NCBI RefSeq assembly: GCF_023634805.2
Contig: NZ_CP106882.1
Location: forward strand, 583,508 to 647,507
DNA from: Comamonas endophytica
GTDB lineage: Bacteria; Pseudomonadota; Gammaproteobacteria; Burkholderiales; Burkholderiaceae_C
DNA length: 64,000 bases
Direction of reading: 5' to 3'
This document shows positions 35,370-44,612 of this stretch, in pieces. Below the pieces are notes generated by a model. It ran no database searches and was not told the DNA's origin. It saw only the letters and a list, made by a program, of their open reading frames with translations. The translations under genes were made by a program, and so were the position numbers. Each line of letters opens with the position of its first letter. The first letter of the stretch is position 1.

Positions 35370-36197
35370 GCACCGTCGTTCAGATGAGATCCTCTTCGGC
35401 TCCGGCGGCTGCGCAGGCCGCCGCCCCCCTGCTGAGCATCAGGAACGTGCGCATGGCCTTCGGCGGCATCGTTGCCGTGCAGGACGTGGGCTTCGACGTC
35501 ATGCCCGGCACGGTGCACGCGCTGATCGGCCCCAACGGCGCCGGCAAGACGACGATGCTCAACTGCATCAGCCGCTTCTACACGCCGCAGCAGGGCTCGA
35601 TGCGCCTGCGCACCGCCAACGGCGAGGTCGAGCTGCTGGACCGCAAGGCGCACCAGGTGGCGCGGCTGGGCATTGCCCGCACCTTCCAGAACCTGGAGCT
35701 GTTCGCCGAGCTGACGGTGTTCGACAACGTGCTGATCGCGCGCTCGATCGCCATGCGCGCGACGCTGGCCGAGGCGCTGCTGGGCCTGCCGCGCCAGCGC
35801 CGCGAAGAGCGCGCCGAACGCGAGCATGTGCAGCGGCTGCTCGAAGACCTGAATCTGCAGGCGCATGCCCATGCGGTGGTGCGCGACCTGCCCTACGGCA
35901 CGCAAAAGCTCGTCGAGCTGGCGCGCGCGATGGCGCTGGAGCCGCGGCTGATGCTGCTGGACGAGCCCGCCGCCGGCATGAACAACCGCGAGATCGACGC
36001 GCTGGGCGAGACGCTCAAGCGGCTGCAGGCCAGCGCCCGCGCCACGCTGCTGCTGATCGAGCACAGCATGCCGCTGGTGATGTCCATCTCGGACCGCATC
36101 ACCGTCATGCACAACGGCGCCTTCCTGGCCCAGGGCACGCCCCGGGAAATCGAAACCCATCCCGCAGTGATCGAGGCCTATCTCGGAGGAGGCAAGA

Positions 36198-36214
<17 letters not shown>
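35366..36214 (+). CDS. ABC transporter ATP-binding protein (LivG family), 282 aa
   Basis: Cytoplasmic ATPase. Walker A GPNGAGKTT (55-63), Q-loop IARTFQNLELF, Walker B LMLLDEPAAGMN and H-loop LLIEHSMPLVM. The signature motif reads LPYGTQKLVEL, the usual LivG variant. A Ser/Ala-rich N-terminal extension of about 20 residues precedes the domain; an internal start is possible. The start overlaps LivM (ATGA) and the end overlaps LivF by 17 nt. Confidence 0.93.
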
Positions 36215-36938
<724 letters not shown>

Positions 36939-36980
36939 GCCTAGCGTTTCTTTCGCATTCATAACCAAGGAGACAAAAGC

Positions 36981-38189
36981 ATGATTCAACGCAATTCCCG
37001 CCGCACTGTGCTCGCCGCCGCGGCCGCCGCCCTGATGGGCCTGCACCTGGGCGCGCAGGCCTTCGAGAACAAGGCCGAAGGCGTGCTGGCCAAGGAGATC
37101 GTGCTAGGCTCGTCGCAGCCGCTGTCGGGCACGCTGGCCTACATGGGCAAGGCCGTGGACGAGGGCATGCGCACCTATTTCGACATGGTCAACGAGCAGG
37201 GCGGCGTCAACGGCCGCAAGCTCAAGCTGATCACCTATGACGACGAGCTCAAGCCGGCGAAGTCGGTGGCCAACGCCAAGCTGCTGGTCGAGCGCGACAA
37301 GGTCTTCGCCATGGTCGGCAACATCGGCCATGCGACCAACATCAGCGCCTACGAGTACAGCTCGACCAAGAAAGTGCCGACGATCGGCGCGATGAGCATT
37401 TCGGACCTCACCTCGAGCCCGCCGCGCGAGCTGCTCTACGTGCTGCCCTCGCCGCAGTCCACCGAAACCGCGGCCTATATCGACAACGCGGTCGAGGTGC
37501 TCAAGGCAAAGAAGGTCGCGATGCTCTACCAGAACGACGGCTGGGGCAAGCCGGCCTATGACATCGCCGTCAAGCGCCTGGAAAAGCACGGCATGAAGCT
37601 GGTCGAGGCCCAGACCTTCGAGCGTTTCGCCACCGACCTGACCTCGCAGGTGTTCAAGCTCAAGCAGGCCGAGCCCGACGTGGTGATCGTCTACGCGCTG
37701 GGCCAGGAAGCGGTGCAGTTCTTCCGCAGCGCGGAAAAGCTCGGCTGGAAGCCGACGGTGTTCGGCGCCGGCGGCCTCAACGACCCCAAGTTCATCGAGC
37801 TACTGGGCAAGACGCAATCGAAGCTGTACGTGGCGTCCTATTACGACGCGGTGGACGGAAGCAATCCGGCCATCCAGTCCTTCTTCACGCGCTACGCCAA
37901 GCTCTACCCCAAGTCGGCGCCGACCTCGATGGCGCTGATGGGCTACTCGGCCGCGGCCGTCACGGTGGAGGCGCTGAACCGCGCCGGCGCCGAGCCCAGC
38001 CGCGCCAAGGTCGTGGCCGCGCTCGACGGCATGAAGGACTTCGACCAGAAGATCGGCCCGAAGATCACTTTCCAGCCCTTGAATGCCGGCCCCTACGCGC
38101 GCCGCGGCCAGACCGGCGTGGCGCTGATGGAGCTCAAGGAGCAGAAGTTCGTCTCCCTGGGCAACTACATCGACCCCGTGCAACGCTGA
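36981..38189 (+). CDS. ABC transporter substrate-binding protein (LivK family), 402 aa
   Basis: Periplasmic type I binding protein. A signal peptide (MIQRNSRRTVLAAAAAALMG then LHLGAQAF) with a twin-arginine-like start precedes the domain. Family features are EIVLGSSQPLSGTLAYMGKA, INEQGGVNG-like VNEQGGVNGRKLKLITYDD and the later GWKPTVFGAGGLNDPKF. Start 36981 follows AAGGAGACAAAAGC, a strong ribosome site that may raise expression over the rest of the operon. The ligand is unknown but probably an organic acid, given the flanking hydratase and lyase. Confidence 0.93.
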   Translation: MIQRNSRRTVLAAAAAALMGLHLGAQAFENKAEGVLAKEIVLGSSQPLSGTLAYMGKAVDEGMRTYFDMVNEQGGVNGRKLKLITYDDELKPAKSVANAKLLVERDKVFAMVGNIGHATNISAYEYSSTKKVPTIGAMSISDLTSSPPRELLYVLPSPQSTETAAYIDNAVEVLKAKKVAMLYQNDGWGKPAYDIAVKRLEKHGMKLVEAQTFERFATDLTSQVFKLKQAEPDVVIVYALGQEAVQFFRSAEKLGWKPTVFGAGGLNDPKFIELLGKTQSKLYVASYYDAVDGSNPAIQSFFTRYAKLYPKSAPTSMALMGYSAAAVTVEALNRAGAEPSRAKVVAALDGMKDFDQKIGPKITFQPLNAGPYARRGQTGVALMELKEQKFVSLGNYIDPVQR

Positions 38190-38198
38190 GGAACCGCC

Positions 38199-39071
38199 AT
38201 GAAAAACGAGCGCAAGCAACTTCGTGAACGCATCCAGTCCGGCCCCACTTTCTGGATGGCTGGCGCCCAGGACGCGCTGTCCGCCCTGCTGGTCGACCAG
38301 TCGGACTTCGACGGCGTCTTCACCACCGGCTTCGGCATCTCCGCCTCGCTGCTGGGCCAGCCCGACATGGAGGTCTACACGCTGACCGAGAACCTCGGCG
38401 TCGTGAACCATATCGTCAACATCGTGAAGAAGCCGGTGTTCGCCGATGGCGATACGGGTTATGGCGGCGTGCTCAACGTCGCGCGCACGGTGCGCGAGTT
38501 CGAGAAGGCCGGCGTGGCGGCGATCTCCATCGAGGACCAGATCAGCCCCAAGCGCTGCCCGGCCGCCGCGGCAGTGACGCCGGTGGTGTCGATCCCCGAC
38601 GCGGTGGCGCGCATCAAGGCCGCCGTGGATGCGCGCCAGGACCCGGACTTCCTGATCGTCGCGCGCACCGACGTGGCCGATCCCGAGGAAGCCATCGAGC
38701 GCGCGGCGCGCTTCGCCGAAGCCGGCGCCGACCTGATCCAGCCGATTTCGCGCACCTTCAGGGGCTACGAGGACCTGGTGCGGCTGCGCGAGGCCTCGGG
38801 CCGGCGCCTGTCGCTGCAGCTGATGCAGGGCCTGTGGATGTCGCGCCTCACGCGCTCGCAGATCGAGGACGTCGCCGCCTTCGCCACCTACCCGGTGGTC
38901 ACGCTGATGAGCACCGTGCATGCGCTGCAGAAGAACCTGGCGACGCTGGCGGCGCGGCGCACCGGCGATGTCGACGGCCTGCCCTGCGGGCAGACCAGCA
39001 TGGCCGACTTCAAGCAGGTGATCGGCTGGAAGGCGCTGGAGGAACGCCAGGCGCAGTACGAGCTGGGGTGA
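38199..39071 (+). CDS. Isocitrate lyase/PEP mutase-family lyase (dimethylmalate or methylisocitrate lyase-like), 290 aa
   Basis: TIM-barrel enzyme that cleaves a C-C bond beside a hydroxyl in a 2-substituted malate-like acid. Mg-binding PVFADGDTGYGG is at about 83-94, with EDQISPKRC carrying the lyase Cys. The usual residues after the Cys (GH) are replaced by PAAAA, so the active-site loop differs from isocitrate and methylisocitrate lyases. It lies 9 nt after the binding-protein gene and closes the operon. A hairpin follows. With the LeuCD-like hydratase it would convert an unsaturated diacid to pyruvate or a similar oxoacid plus a second acid. Confidence 0.9.
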   Translation: MKNERKQLRERIQSGPTFWMAGAQDALSALLVDQSDFDGVFTTGFGISASLLGQPDMEVYTLTENLGVVNHIVNIVKKPVFADGDTGYGGVLNVARTVREFEKAGVAAISIEDQISPKRCPAAAAVTPVVSIPDAVARIKAAVDARQDPDFLIVARTDVADPEEAIERAARFAEAGADLIQPISRTFRGYEDLVRLREASGRRLSLQLMQGLWMSRLTRSQIEDVAAFATYPVVTLMSTVHALQKNLATLAARRTGDVDGLPCGQTSMADFKQVIGWKALEERQAQYELG

Positions 39072-39083
39072 GCGCGCCGGCCG

Positions 39084-39120
39084 CTTGCAGCCGGTGCCAG
39101 GGGCGGGCACTGGCTGCAAG
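39084..39120 (+). terminator. Long hairpin after the lyase gene, no T-run
   Basis: CTTGCAGCC (39084-39092) pairs with GGCTGCAAG (39112-39120), and an inner GTGCC pairs with GGCAC. The stable stem starts 13 nt after the operon's last stop but lacks the T-tract of a classical terminator. It may protect the 3' end or terminate weakly. Confidence 0.5.
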
Positions 39121-39227
39121 GCGTGGCTGCGATCCGGGACTGCAGCCGGCGTGCAGCATCTGCCTGGCCTGCGCCGCTTCTTGGACAGACATGGACAAGC
39201 GCTCGCGCAAACCAGAGAATGGGCGCC

Positions 39228-39683
39228 ATGAATGAAGGCTTTCCCGACGAACGCGTGCTCTACCAGGCCGCATGCCACTGCGGCACCGTGCGCTTCGCGC
39301 TGCGGCTGAGCGACGGGCTGCGCAGCGCGCGCCGCTGCAACTGCTCCTATTGCCGCATGCGGGGGGCGGTGGCGGTCTCCGCCCACGTGGGCGACCTCGA
39401 GGTGCTGCAGGGCGCACAGGCCCTGACGCTCTATCAGTTCAACACCCGCGAAGCCCGGCATTACTTCTGCTCGCGCTGCGGCATCTACACCTTCCACCAG
39501 CGCCGCTCCTCTCCCGACCAATACGGCATCAACGTGGCGTGCATCGAGGGCATGAGCCCCTTTGACTTTGCCGAGGTGCCGGTCAGTGACGGTGTCGTCC
39601 ATCCCAGGGACAGCGCGGACGGCAAGGCCCGGATTGCGGGCTGGCTGCGTTACGATGCCGATCCCGCGGAGGACGACGACTGA
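39228..39683 (+). CDS. GFA/CENP-V domain zinc protein, 151 aa
   Basis: Glutathione-dependent formaldehyde-activating-enzyme-fold protein. Zinc ligands are in AACHCGTVRF, RRCNCSYCRM and YFCSRCGIYTF, the complete family pattern. Start MNEGFPD at 39228; the frame is open further upstream without a homologous sequence. Most members do not have proven GFA activity, so the function is uncertain. Confidence 0.9.
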   Translation: MNEGFPDERVLYQAACHCGTVRFALRLSDGLRSARRCNCSYCRMRGAVAVSAHVGDLEVLQGAQALTLYQFNTREARHYFCSRCGIYTFHQRRSSPDQYGINVACIEGMSPFDFAEVPVSDGVVHPRDSADGKARIAGWLRYDADPAEDDD

Positions 39684-39714
39684 GCATCCGATCGCGATGG
39701 CATGGGCGCCGCGC

Positions 39715-40344
39715 TCAATTCGACGAGGAGCCCGCCAGCTTCAACCCGAACCCGACGAAGATGCAGCCGGTCAGGCGGTCCAGTGCCTTCGCCGCACCCG
39801 GGCGGCGCAGCAATGCGCTCACCGGCGCGGTGGCGGCAATGAGCACGCCGAACCACAGCAGCGTCAGTGCCACGTGCAGGCAGGCCAGCAAAAAGGAATA
39901 GCCCGCCACGCCGGCGCCTGCCGGAATGAACTGGGGCAGGAAGGTGACGTAGAAAACGCCGACCTTGGGATTGAGTAGATTCGTCAGCAAACCGCGCCAG
40001 AAGGCGCCCGCCCGGGCGCGCGGCAGAGCATCCGCTGCGGCATTTTCCACCGTCGCACGCGCATTCAGCAGCAGCTTTGCCCCCAGCCAGATCAGATAGG
40101 CTGCCCCCATGATCTTGACCATGGCATAGGTGGTCTGCGAAGCATGCACCAGCGCCCCCAGCCCCAGGGAGGCCGCGGCGCCCCAGGCGAGGCAGCCCAG
40201 GGCAATGCCGGCCGATGCCAGCAATGCAGGCCGGCGCCCGTCGACCGCCATGGCGCGCAGCACCATGGCGGTATCCACGCCGGGCGTGAGCGTCAGGATC
40301 GATGCGGCCACCACGAAGGCCAGTAGGGAGGGAACGTCAACCAT
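39715..40344 (-). CDS. LysE/RhtB-family translocator, 209 aa
   Basis: Inner-membrane exporter of amino acids or similar small molecules, with six predicted hydrophobic segments. Family motifs are LTLTPGVDTAMVLRAM near the N terminus, AYLIWLGAKLLLNA, and GLLTNLLNPKVGVFYVTFLP in the middle. Convergent with the GFA-domain gene. The substrate is unknown. Confidence 0.93.
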   Translation of the reverse strand: MVDVPSLLAFVVAASILTLTPGVDTAMVLRAMAVDGRRPALLASAGIALGCLAWGAAASLGLGALVHASQTTYAMVKIMGAAYLIWLGAKLLLNARATVENAAADALPRARAGAFWRGLLTNLLNPKVGVFYVTFLPQFIPAGAGVAGYSFLLACLHVALTLLWFGVLIAATAPVSALLRRPGAAKALDRLTGCIFVGFGLKLAGSSSN

Positions 40345-40494
40345 GAAAGAAGCTTCGAGCGGGCAAATGCGGACAAGGCCGGCAGCTTAGCCTGAATATC
40401 GCCTTGCCGGCGTGAACCGGACAACGGCTGCAGCCTTGAACAAAGCCGCTTCTGCCATCATCATCGCCATCTCTGCCGCACGAAGGAAAAGTCC

Positions 40495-40908
40495 ATGGCC
40501 CACGATTTCCAGCATTTCATCGAGGCGCAGGAAGGCGTCTTCGAAGCCGCCATGCAGGAGCTGCGCGCCGGGCAAAAGCGCACCCATTGGATGTGGTTCG
40601 TCTTCCCGCAGCTTTTGGGACTGGGGCACAGCGAAACCTCCAGGCGCTTCGGCATCGACGGCCTGGAAGAAGCCCGGCGCTATCTGCAGCATCCCGTGTT
40701 GGGACCGCGGCTGGAGCAGGCGGCACAGGCGGCGATGCAGAGCAATACGCCCCTGGCGCGGCTGTTCGGCACGGTCGATGCGCAGAAGTTCATCTCCAGC
40801 ATGACGCTGTTCAGCCGCGCCAGCGCCCGGGAGGACTCCATCTTCGCGCAGATCCTCGAGCGCCTGCAGACCCGCGATGCGCGAACCGAACGCATGCTCG
40901 AGGGCTGA
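40495..40908 (+). CDS. DUF1810 domain-containing protein, 137 aa
   Basis: Complete DUF1810 protein: MAHDFQHFIEAQEGVFEAAM, then RTHWMWFVFPQLLGLGHSET and the middle SRRFGIDGLEEARRYLQHPV, then KFISSMTLFSRA. Related to proteins of unknown role found as single genes. Start ATG 40495. Divergent from LysE; a DUF4174 gene follows in the opposite direction. Confidence 0.92.
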   Translation: MAHDFQHFIEAQEGVFEAAMQELRAGQKRTHWMWFVFPQLLGLGHSETSRRFGIDGLEEARRYLQHPVLGPRLEQAAQAAMQSNTPLARLFGTVDAQKFISSMTLFSRASAREDSIFAQILERLQTRDARTERMLEG

Positions 40909-40920
40909 AAGCCCCAGGCA

Positions 40921-41358
40921 TTAGCGCTGGCGCATCGGCATCCGGTCGATTTCGGCAAAAACTTCCTGAAGATCGATGGACGGGCCTTCGCGCAGCTTCA
41001 CTCCGCCATCCTTGCCGACCAGAACGAAGCTCGACGGCCCGCGCGCATCGAGCTGCAGCGCCTTCAGCAGCGCCGCAGTCTGTGCCTTCTCCAGGGGTTG
41101 GTCGTTGCGCCGGCCCTCCCCGGCTACTACCGTGTAGAGCACCATCTCGCGTTCGCGAAAGGCCTCGCGCGCAGCGGTCTCGCCCAGGGTGGCGCGCAGC
41201 CGGGCGAGCAGCGGGTCGCCCGGCTGCGCCACGACCACGACCACCGGCCGCGTCTTCCAGCGCTCGGCTTCGAGCGGATTGCCCTGGGCGTAGGAGGCGC
41301 CGGCTGGTAATGCAAGAGCCAGCACGGCGGCGGTACGGGTGATGAAGTTGGGCTGCAT
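40921..41358 (-). CDS. DUF4174 domain-containing secreted protein, 145 aa
   Basis: Signal peptide MQPNFITRTAAVLALALPAG then ASYAQ, followed by a thioredoxin-like DUF4174 domain (RPVVVVVAQPGDPLLARLRA and FVLVGKDGGVKLREGPSIDL). There is no CxxC, so it is not a disulfide oxidoreductase. Predicted periplasmic. Start at 41358 because the signal peptide begins there; the frame extends 69 nt upstream. Confidence 0.88.
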   Translation of the reverse strand: MQPNFITRTAAVLALALPAGASYAQGNPLEAERWKTRPVVVVVAQPGDPLLARLRATLGETAAREAFREREMVLYTVVAGEGRRNDQPLEKAQTAALLKALQLDARGPSSFVLVGKDGGVKLREGPSIDLQEVFAEIDRMPMRQR

Positions 41359-41472
41359 GGAACCAGTATTGCCGCTTGCGCACCCATGTCCACGAATCGC
41401 CCCGAGGACGGCAGGCCCATCCGGCACTGTGTCTTGGCCGACAATACCGCAAGGAAATCAAAGGGATCCGCA

Positions 41473-41964
41473 ATGAGCACCGAACCACAAGCCACCGACT
41501 GGACCGCCTGGAGCCGCGAGGCCGCCGAAAGCATGGTGCGCAACAACGCGCAATGGCCGCGCGAGTATGGCCTGGACGCAGCGCCCGCCTGCACCTGGGA
41601 TCTGGAAAGCGCAACCCTGACGTTCGAAGGCTCCCTCGGCCCGGTGGTCGCCACCGCCTGCCTGGTGGGCACCACCAGCGACAGCGAGGGCAGCTTCGTG
41701 TGGAGCTGGGCCAACGAAGCCATTCCGCGCCAGCACGGGCAGGCGCTGGAGGTGGTGCATGAATTCGGCCGCGAGCACCAGCTGGCGCTGCTCACAACCG
41801 CGCGCATTTCCGGCGGCCGCCCCGAAGCCATGGAGTGCCTGGGCATCGCGGCGCGGCTGCAGCGTGCCGTCGGCACCTTCATCGACCAGCAAGGCGATGT
41901 GACGCTGTATTTCACGCTGCTGCATCTGCGCGTTGAGCCAGTCCAGCGCGAACGGCTGCATTGA
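41473..41964 (+). CDS. DUF6882-like hypothetical protein, 163 aa
   Basis: Soluble protein with the pattern SEGSFVWSWANEAIPRQHGQ, typical of the DUF6882 family as I recall it. No signal peptide or known catalytic motif. The start at 41473 removes an upstream extension covering the promoter of the divergent DUF4174 gene. A hairpin terminator follows the gene. Function unknown. Confidence 0.8.
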   Translation: MSTEPQATDWTAWSREAAESMVRNNAQWPREYGLDAAPACTWDLESATLTFEGSLGPVVATACLVGTTSDSEGSFVWSWANEAIPRQHGQALEVVHEFGREHQLALLTTARISGGRPEAMECLGIAARLQRAVGTFIDQQGDVTLYFTLLHLRVEPVQRERLH

Positions 41965-42002
41965 GCAGCGCTGGCGCGGCGATAATCGGGCAATGCAACA
42001 CG

Positions 42003-42034
42003 GCCCGGTCCGGATATCTGGACCGGGCTTGATT
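42003..42034 (+). terminator. Hairpin with weak T-run between two small genes
   Basis: Perfect 9-bp stem GCCCGGTCC / GGACCGGGC with loop GGATATCT, then TTGATTTT. It ends 13 nt before the next ATG, so it could be an intergenic terminator for the DUF6882-like gene or affect translation of the next. Confidence 0.65.
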
Positions 42035-42046
42035 TTGGATGGAAAC

Positions 42047-42577
42047 ATGAGCAGCATCACCGAGGACCTTGGCTTCGTGGGCATCGACGACGAAGGCTAC
42101 GCGCAGGCGGTGGCCGCGGCCAGAAGCTTCCGTTATGGCGACGACCAGTCGGGCTTTGCCTTCACCGGCAGGGCCACCCTGATGTTCCAGCGCGAAGCGC
42201 CCGAGTGGGAGCATGGCGCATTCAGCAGCACGGCCATCATCACCTTCATCGACCCGATCCAGGGCGCACCGGATGCCGAAGACGCGCAGGACGAGGACTT
42301 TCTGGCGGCCGTCAGCGAGCGCGTGAGCTTCCTGCATGTACCCGCGCAATGCCGGGAGATGGAGGTCGACGACGTCTGGGGCATCGACTGCGAGTTCCTG
42401 ATGTTCGCCATGCCGCATCCACATGACGAGGGCGCCAGCGCCTGGCTGCTGGTTCCCGGCCCGGACCACCGCGTGGTGTCGTCGCGGCATACGGTGCAGG
42501 ACTACCAGATGGCGCAAATCCAGCGTGCGGCGCAGGAGCTGGGACTGGACGGCAGCGAAGAGCCCAAGCTGCAGTGA
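42047..42577 (+). CDS. Hypothetical protein, 176 aa
   Basis: Not recognised. An acidic, soluble protein without signal peptide or membrane segment. It has Asp/Glu-rich stretches (DAEDAQDEDFLAAVSERV) and aromatic strands such as GFAFTGRATLMFQREAP. Start MSSITEDLGF at 42047 with GGA 4 nt upstream and no strong ribosome site. The C terminus lies 3 nt from the convergent toxin gene. Codon use matches that of its neighbours. Confidence 0.7.
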   Translation: MSSITEDLGFVGIDDEGYAQAVAAARSFRYGDDQSGFAFTGRATLMFQREAPEWEHGAFSSTAIITFIDPIQGAPDAEDAQDEDFLAAVSERVSFLHVPAQCREMEVDDVWGIDCEFLMFAMPHPHDEGASAWLLVPGPDHRVVSSRHTVQDYQMAQIQRAAQELGLDGSEEPKLQ

Positions 42578-42580
42578 GCA

Positions 42581-43090
42581 CTATCTGCGGCCCGGCTTGG
42601 CAAGCATCTGCACCAGGCGGCCGTCATAGCGGAAGGGCCCGTGGTTGACGGCCCTCACCTTCGCCAGGTCGGGATGCGCGGGGTTGAGCAGAACATTGTT
42701 TTCCATGGGAACGATGACCGATGGCACCAGCAGCAGCAGGCCCGCCCTGGACTTGAGCCATTCGGTGCCGGCCTGGGCCGCGGCAAAACTGGTGGGCAGT
42801 GCGTTCCAGTCCTGCGGCAGCTCCATGCGGCCTGCCTTCTCGGCAACGTCGCGCGGCACTTCAAGCTCGACGAGGTACCGCGCGATCGGCAACCCGCCCT
42901 GGTTCATGTGCACCAGCGTCTCCAGGCACGCCAGCGCCACGCTGGTCGCGGCATAGACGGCAGGCACCCCTTTCTCGTTCCACCGGCCCCCGGTGGCCGC
43001 GCCACCGCCGCCGCTGAGGTCGGTGGGCTCCCAGGTACGCCCGCGGGTCGCTATGCGCCAATACGAGACGGTCCCCGGGGACTGCGTCAC
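42581..43090 (-). CDS. RES-domain toxin (NAD+-degrading type), 169 aa
   Basis: RES-family toxin of a RES/Xre toxin-antitoxin system; characterised members destroy cellular NAD+. The family residues are in place: Arg in YWRIATRG and GGRWNEKG, Glu in LACLETLVHM, Ser in LVPSVIVPMENNVLLN, with a closing NPAHP. GTG at 43090 overlaps the antitoxin stop (GTGA), so the toxin is translated only after its antitoxin. No sign of inactivation. Confidence 0.92.
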   Translation of the reverse strand: MTQSPGTVSYWRIATRGRTWEPTDLSGGGGAATGGRWNEKGVPAVYAATSVALACLETLVHMNQGGLPIARYLVELEVPRDVAEKAGRMELPQDWNALPTSFAAAQAGTEWLKSRAGLLLLVPSVIVPMENNVLLNPAHPDLAKVRAVNHGPFRYDGRLVQMLAKPGRR

Positions 43091-43653
43091 GCGTAGACCC
43101 CGGAAACCATCTTGTGCAGCAGGGATTCCACCAGCCCGGCGCCGGTCGCAGTGTCCAGCAGCTCGACGGGCTTCTGCATGCCCAGCGCCGGATTCGGCTC
43201 CTCGATCCACTCCCCGAACCAGCGCGCGGCATCGAAGCCCTGGCTGAGCTCGGGATCGCCATATTCATCCACCAGCCGCTCGGCCAGGCCGATCAGCCGC
43301 ATGGCCTGGATGACGCGCTCGCTCTGGTCGACTGGCAGGTTCTCCTGCGACTTGATCTTCCGGGCCACCGTCGAGGCCGGCAGATTCAGTGCCTTCTGCA
43401 CCCGCGCCACGGGCATGTCCATGGCCTGCGCAACCACCTCGATGGCCGAGGCCGGCACGCCATCGCGCGCCAGGTCGATGCTCCTGAGCGGGCTCAATTC
43501 ATAGAGATAGGTATAGAGCGTCGGCGCCTTGGCATCCACTGACGGCTCCAGGCCGCTGCCTTGGGTCAGCAGAACGGACCATCCAGGAACGGTGGTGCCG
43601 GTGCCGCCCTTGCCGCGCTTGGCACGGCCATGCATGCCGGAAGTTGCTTTCAT
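43087..43653 (-). CDS. Xre/MbcA/ParS-type antitoxin of the RES toxin, about 188 aa
   Basis: An N-terminal helical DNA-binding part (IEVVAQAMDMPVARVQKAL, then NLPASTVARKIK) is followed by the C-terminal toxin-binding DUF2384 domain (AERLVDEYGDPELSQGFDAA to GAGLVESLLHKMVSGVYA). The preferred start is ATG 43653, with GGAG eight nt upstream. The other ATG, at 43665, lies inside the operator palindrome and would leave no space for a leader. It should repress its own promoter and neutralise RES. Confidence 0.9.
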   Translation of the reverse strand: MKATSGMHGRAKRGKGGTGTTVPGWSVLLTQGSGLEPSVDAKAPTLYTYLYELSPLRSIDLARDGVPASAIEVVAQAMDMPVARVQKALNLPASTVARKIKSQENLPVDQSERVIQAMRLIGLAERLVDEYGDPELSQGFDAARWFGEWIEEPNPALGMQKPVELLDTATGAGLVESLLHKMVSGVYA

Positions 43654-43662
43654 ACTTTTCTC

Positions 43663-43690
43663 CATTTGAGAGAAATCATTCTCTTGAATG
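43663..43690. promoter_or_regulatory. 28-bp interrupted palindrome, operator of the RES/Xre operon
   Basis: Core AGAGAA-ATCA-TTCTCT (43669-43684) is extended outward by CATT on the left and AATG on the right, both two bases from the core. The symmetry is almost perfect over 28 bp. It lies immediately upstream of the antitoxin start. Confidence 0.7.
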
Positions 43691-43784
43691 GTGAGTTTAA
43701 GCCATCATCCGCATTTTGCAAGAATGCGGGTTTTGCGGCGGATATGCGGGCTCTTGCGCGCGTGGCATCGGGACATCATGCAGC

Positions 43785-44510
43785 TCATGCGTTTCTGGCC
43801 AGTACCGAGACGATCGAATACCGGTTCTCCGGGTACAGCGTGCTGGTCACGATCACCACGGCGCGCGCCGCGTCGCGGTAATGCCTGAGCACTCGCAGCG
43901 CCGGCGTGCCGCGCGCCGCGCCGAGCGGCTGCGCCATGTCCTCGTCCACCGAACAGCACGACACCGTCTGCTCCACGCATTCGATGCGCCGGCCGAATTC
44001 GGTCTCTATGAGGTCGGCCAGCAGCTTGGCCGGCTGCTGCTCGGCCAGCGCGATCACCTGGCGGTAGTGGGGATCGATATAGGCATCGGTCCACCCCAGC
44101 GGCTTGGCTTTGCCGGCCACGCTGCGCAGCATCGACAGGCGGCACCAGCGCGAGCCGGGCTGGCACTGCAGCGCCTTGGCGGCAGCGGTGTCCAGAACCA
44201 CATCCGCAGAATCGAGCATGGTGCGCTGCGCCGTGCTGGCCAGCGTGACCAGGTTGTCGAACGACAGCGACTGCGTGAACGTGGCGACCCCTCCGGGCAG
44301 CGCCTCGACCATCGTGCCGCGGTTGCGCCGGCGCGAGATCAGGCCGCGCGCCTGAAGCTGCTGCAAGGCCATGCGCACCGTGTTGCGGCTGGTCCGATAG
44401 GACGCCATCAGCGCCAGTTCGGTCGGCAGCAACGAGCCGACCGGCCGCTCCCCGGCCCGGATCTGCTGGATCAGCTCTTCGGCGATCTGTTGATACATGG
44501 CAACGGCCAT
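43785..44510 (-). CDS. GntR-family regulator, HutC/UTRA subfamily, 241 aa
   Basis: Winged HTH (residues 1-70: VGSLLPTELALMASYRTSRN, then VRMALQQLQARGLISRRRNR) and the UTRA ligand domain (about 85-235). Start ATG 44510 follows GAGGAGGAAAACCG. It is divergent from the Bug/D-tartrate dehydratase-like pair, with an 18-bp palindrome in between, and is their likely repressor. The antitoxin promoter lies downstream and is unrelated. Confidence 0.93.
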   Translation of the reverse strand: MAVAMYQQIAEELIQQIRAGERPVGSLLPTELALMASYRTSRNTVRMALQQLQARGLISRRRNRGTMVEALPGGVATFTQSLSFDNLVTLASTAQRTMLDSADVVLDTAAAKALQCQPGSRWCRLSMLRSVAGKAKPLGWTDAYIDPHYRQVIALAEQQPAKLLADLIETEFGRRIECVEQTVSCCSVDEDMAQPLGAARGTPALRVLRHYRDAARAVVIVTSTLYPENRYSIVSVLARNA

Positions 44511-44547
44511 CGGTTTTCCTCCTCGTATGTACGGCATATGTTCATCG

Positions 44548-44565
44548 GATATGTCCCTACATATC
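44548..44565. promoter_or_regulatory. Palindrome GATATGTCCCTACATATC, candidate GntR operator
   Basis: Perfect 7-bp arms with a 4-nt spacer, located 38 nt from the regulator start and 48 nt from the Bug start. A degenerate neighbour, TATGTACGGCATA, lies at 44526-44538. Confidence 0.6.
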
Positions 44566-44612
44566 AAACATTGGGACAAATATAGCATCCGTCATCATCA
44601 CCAAGGAATGCC

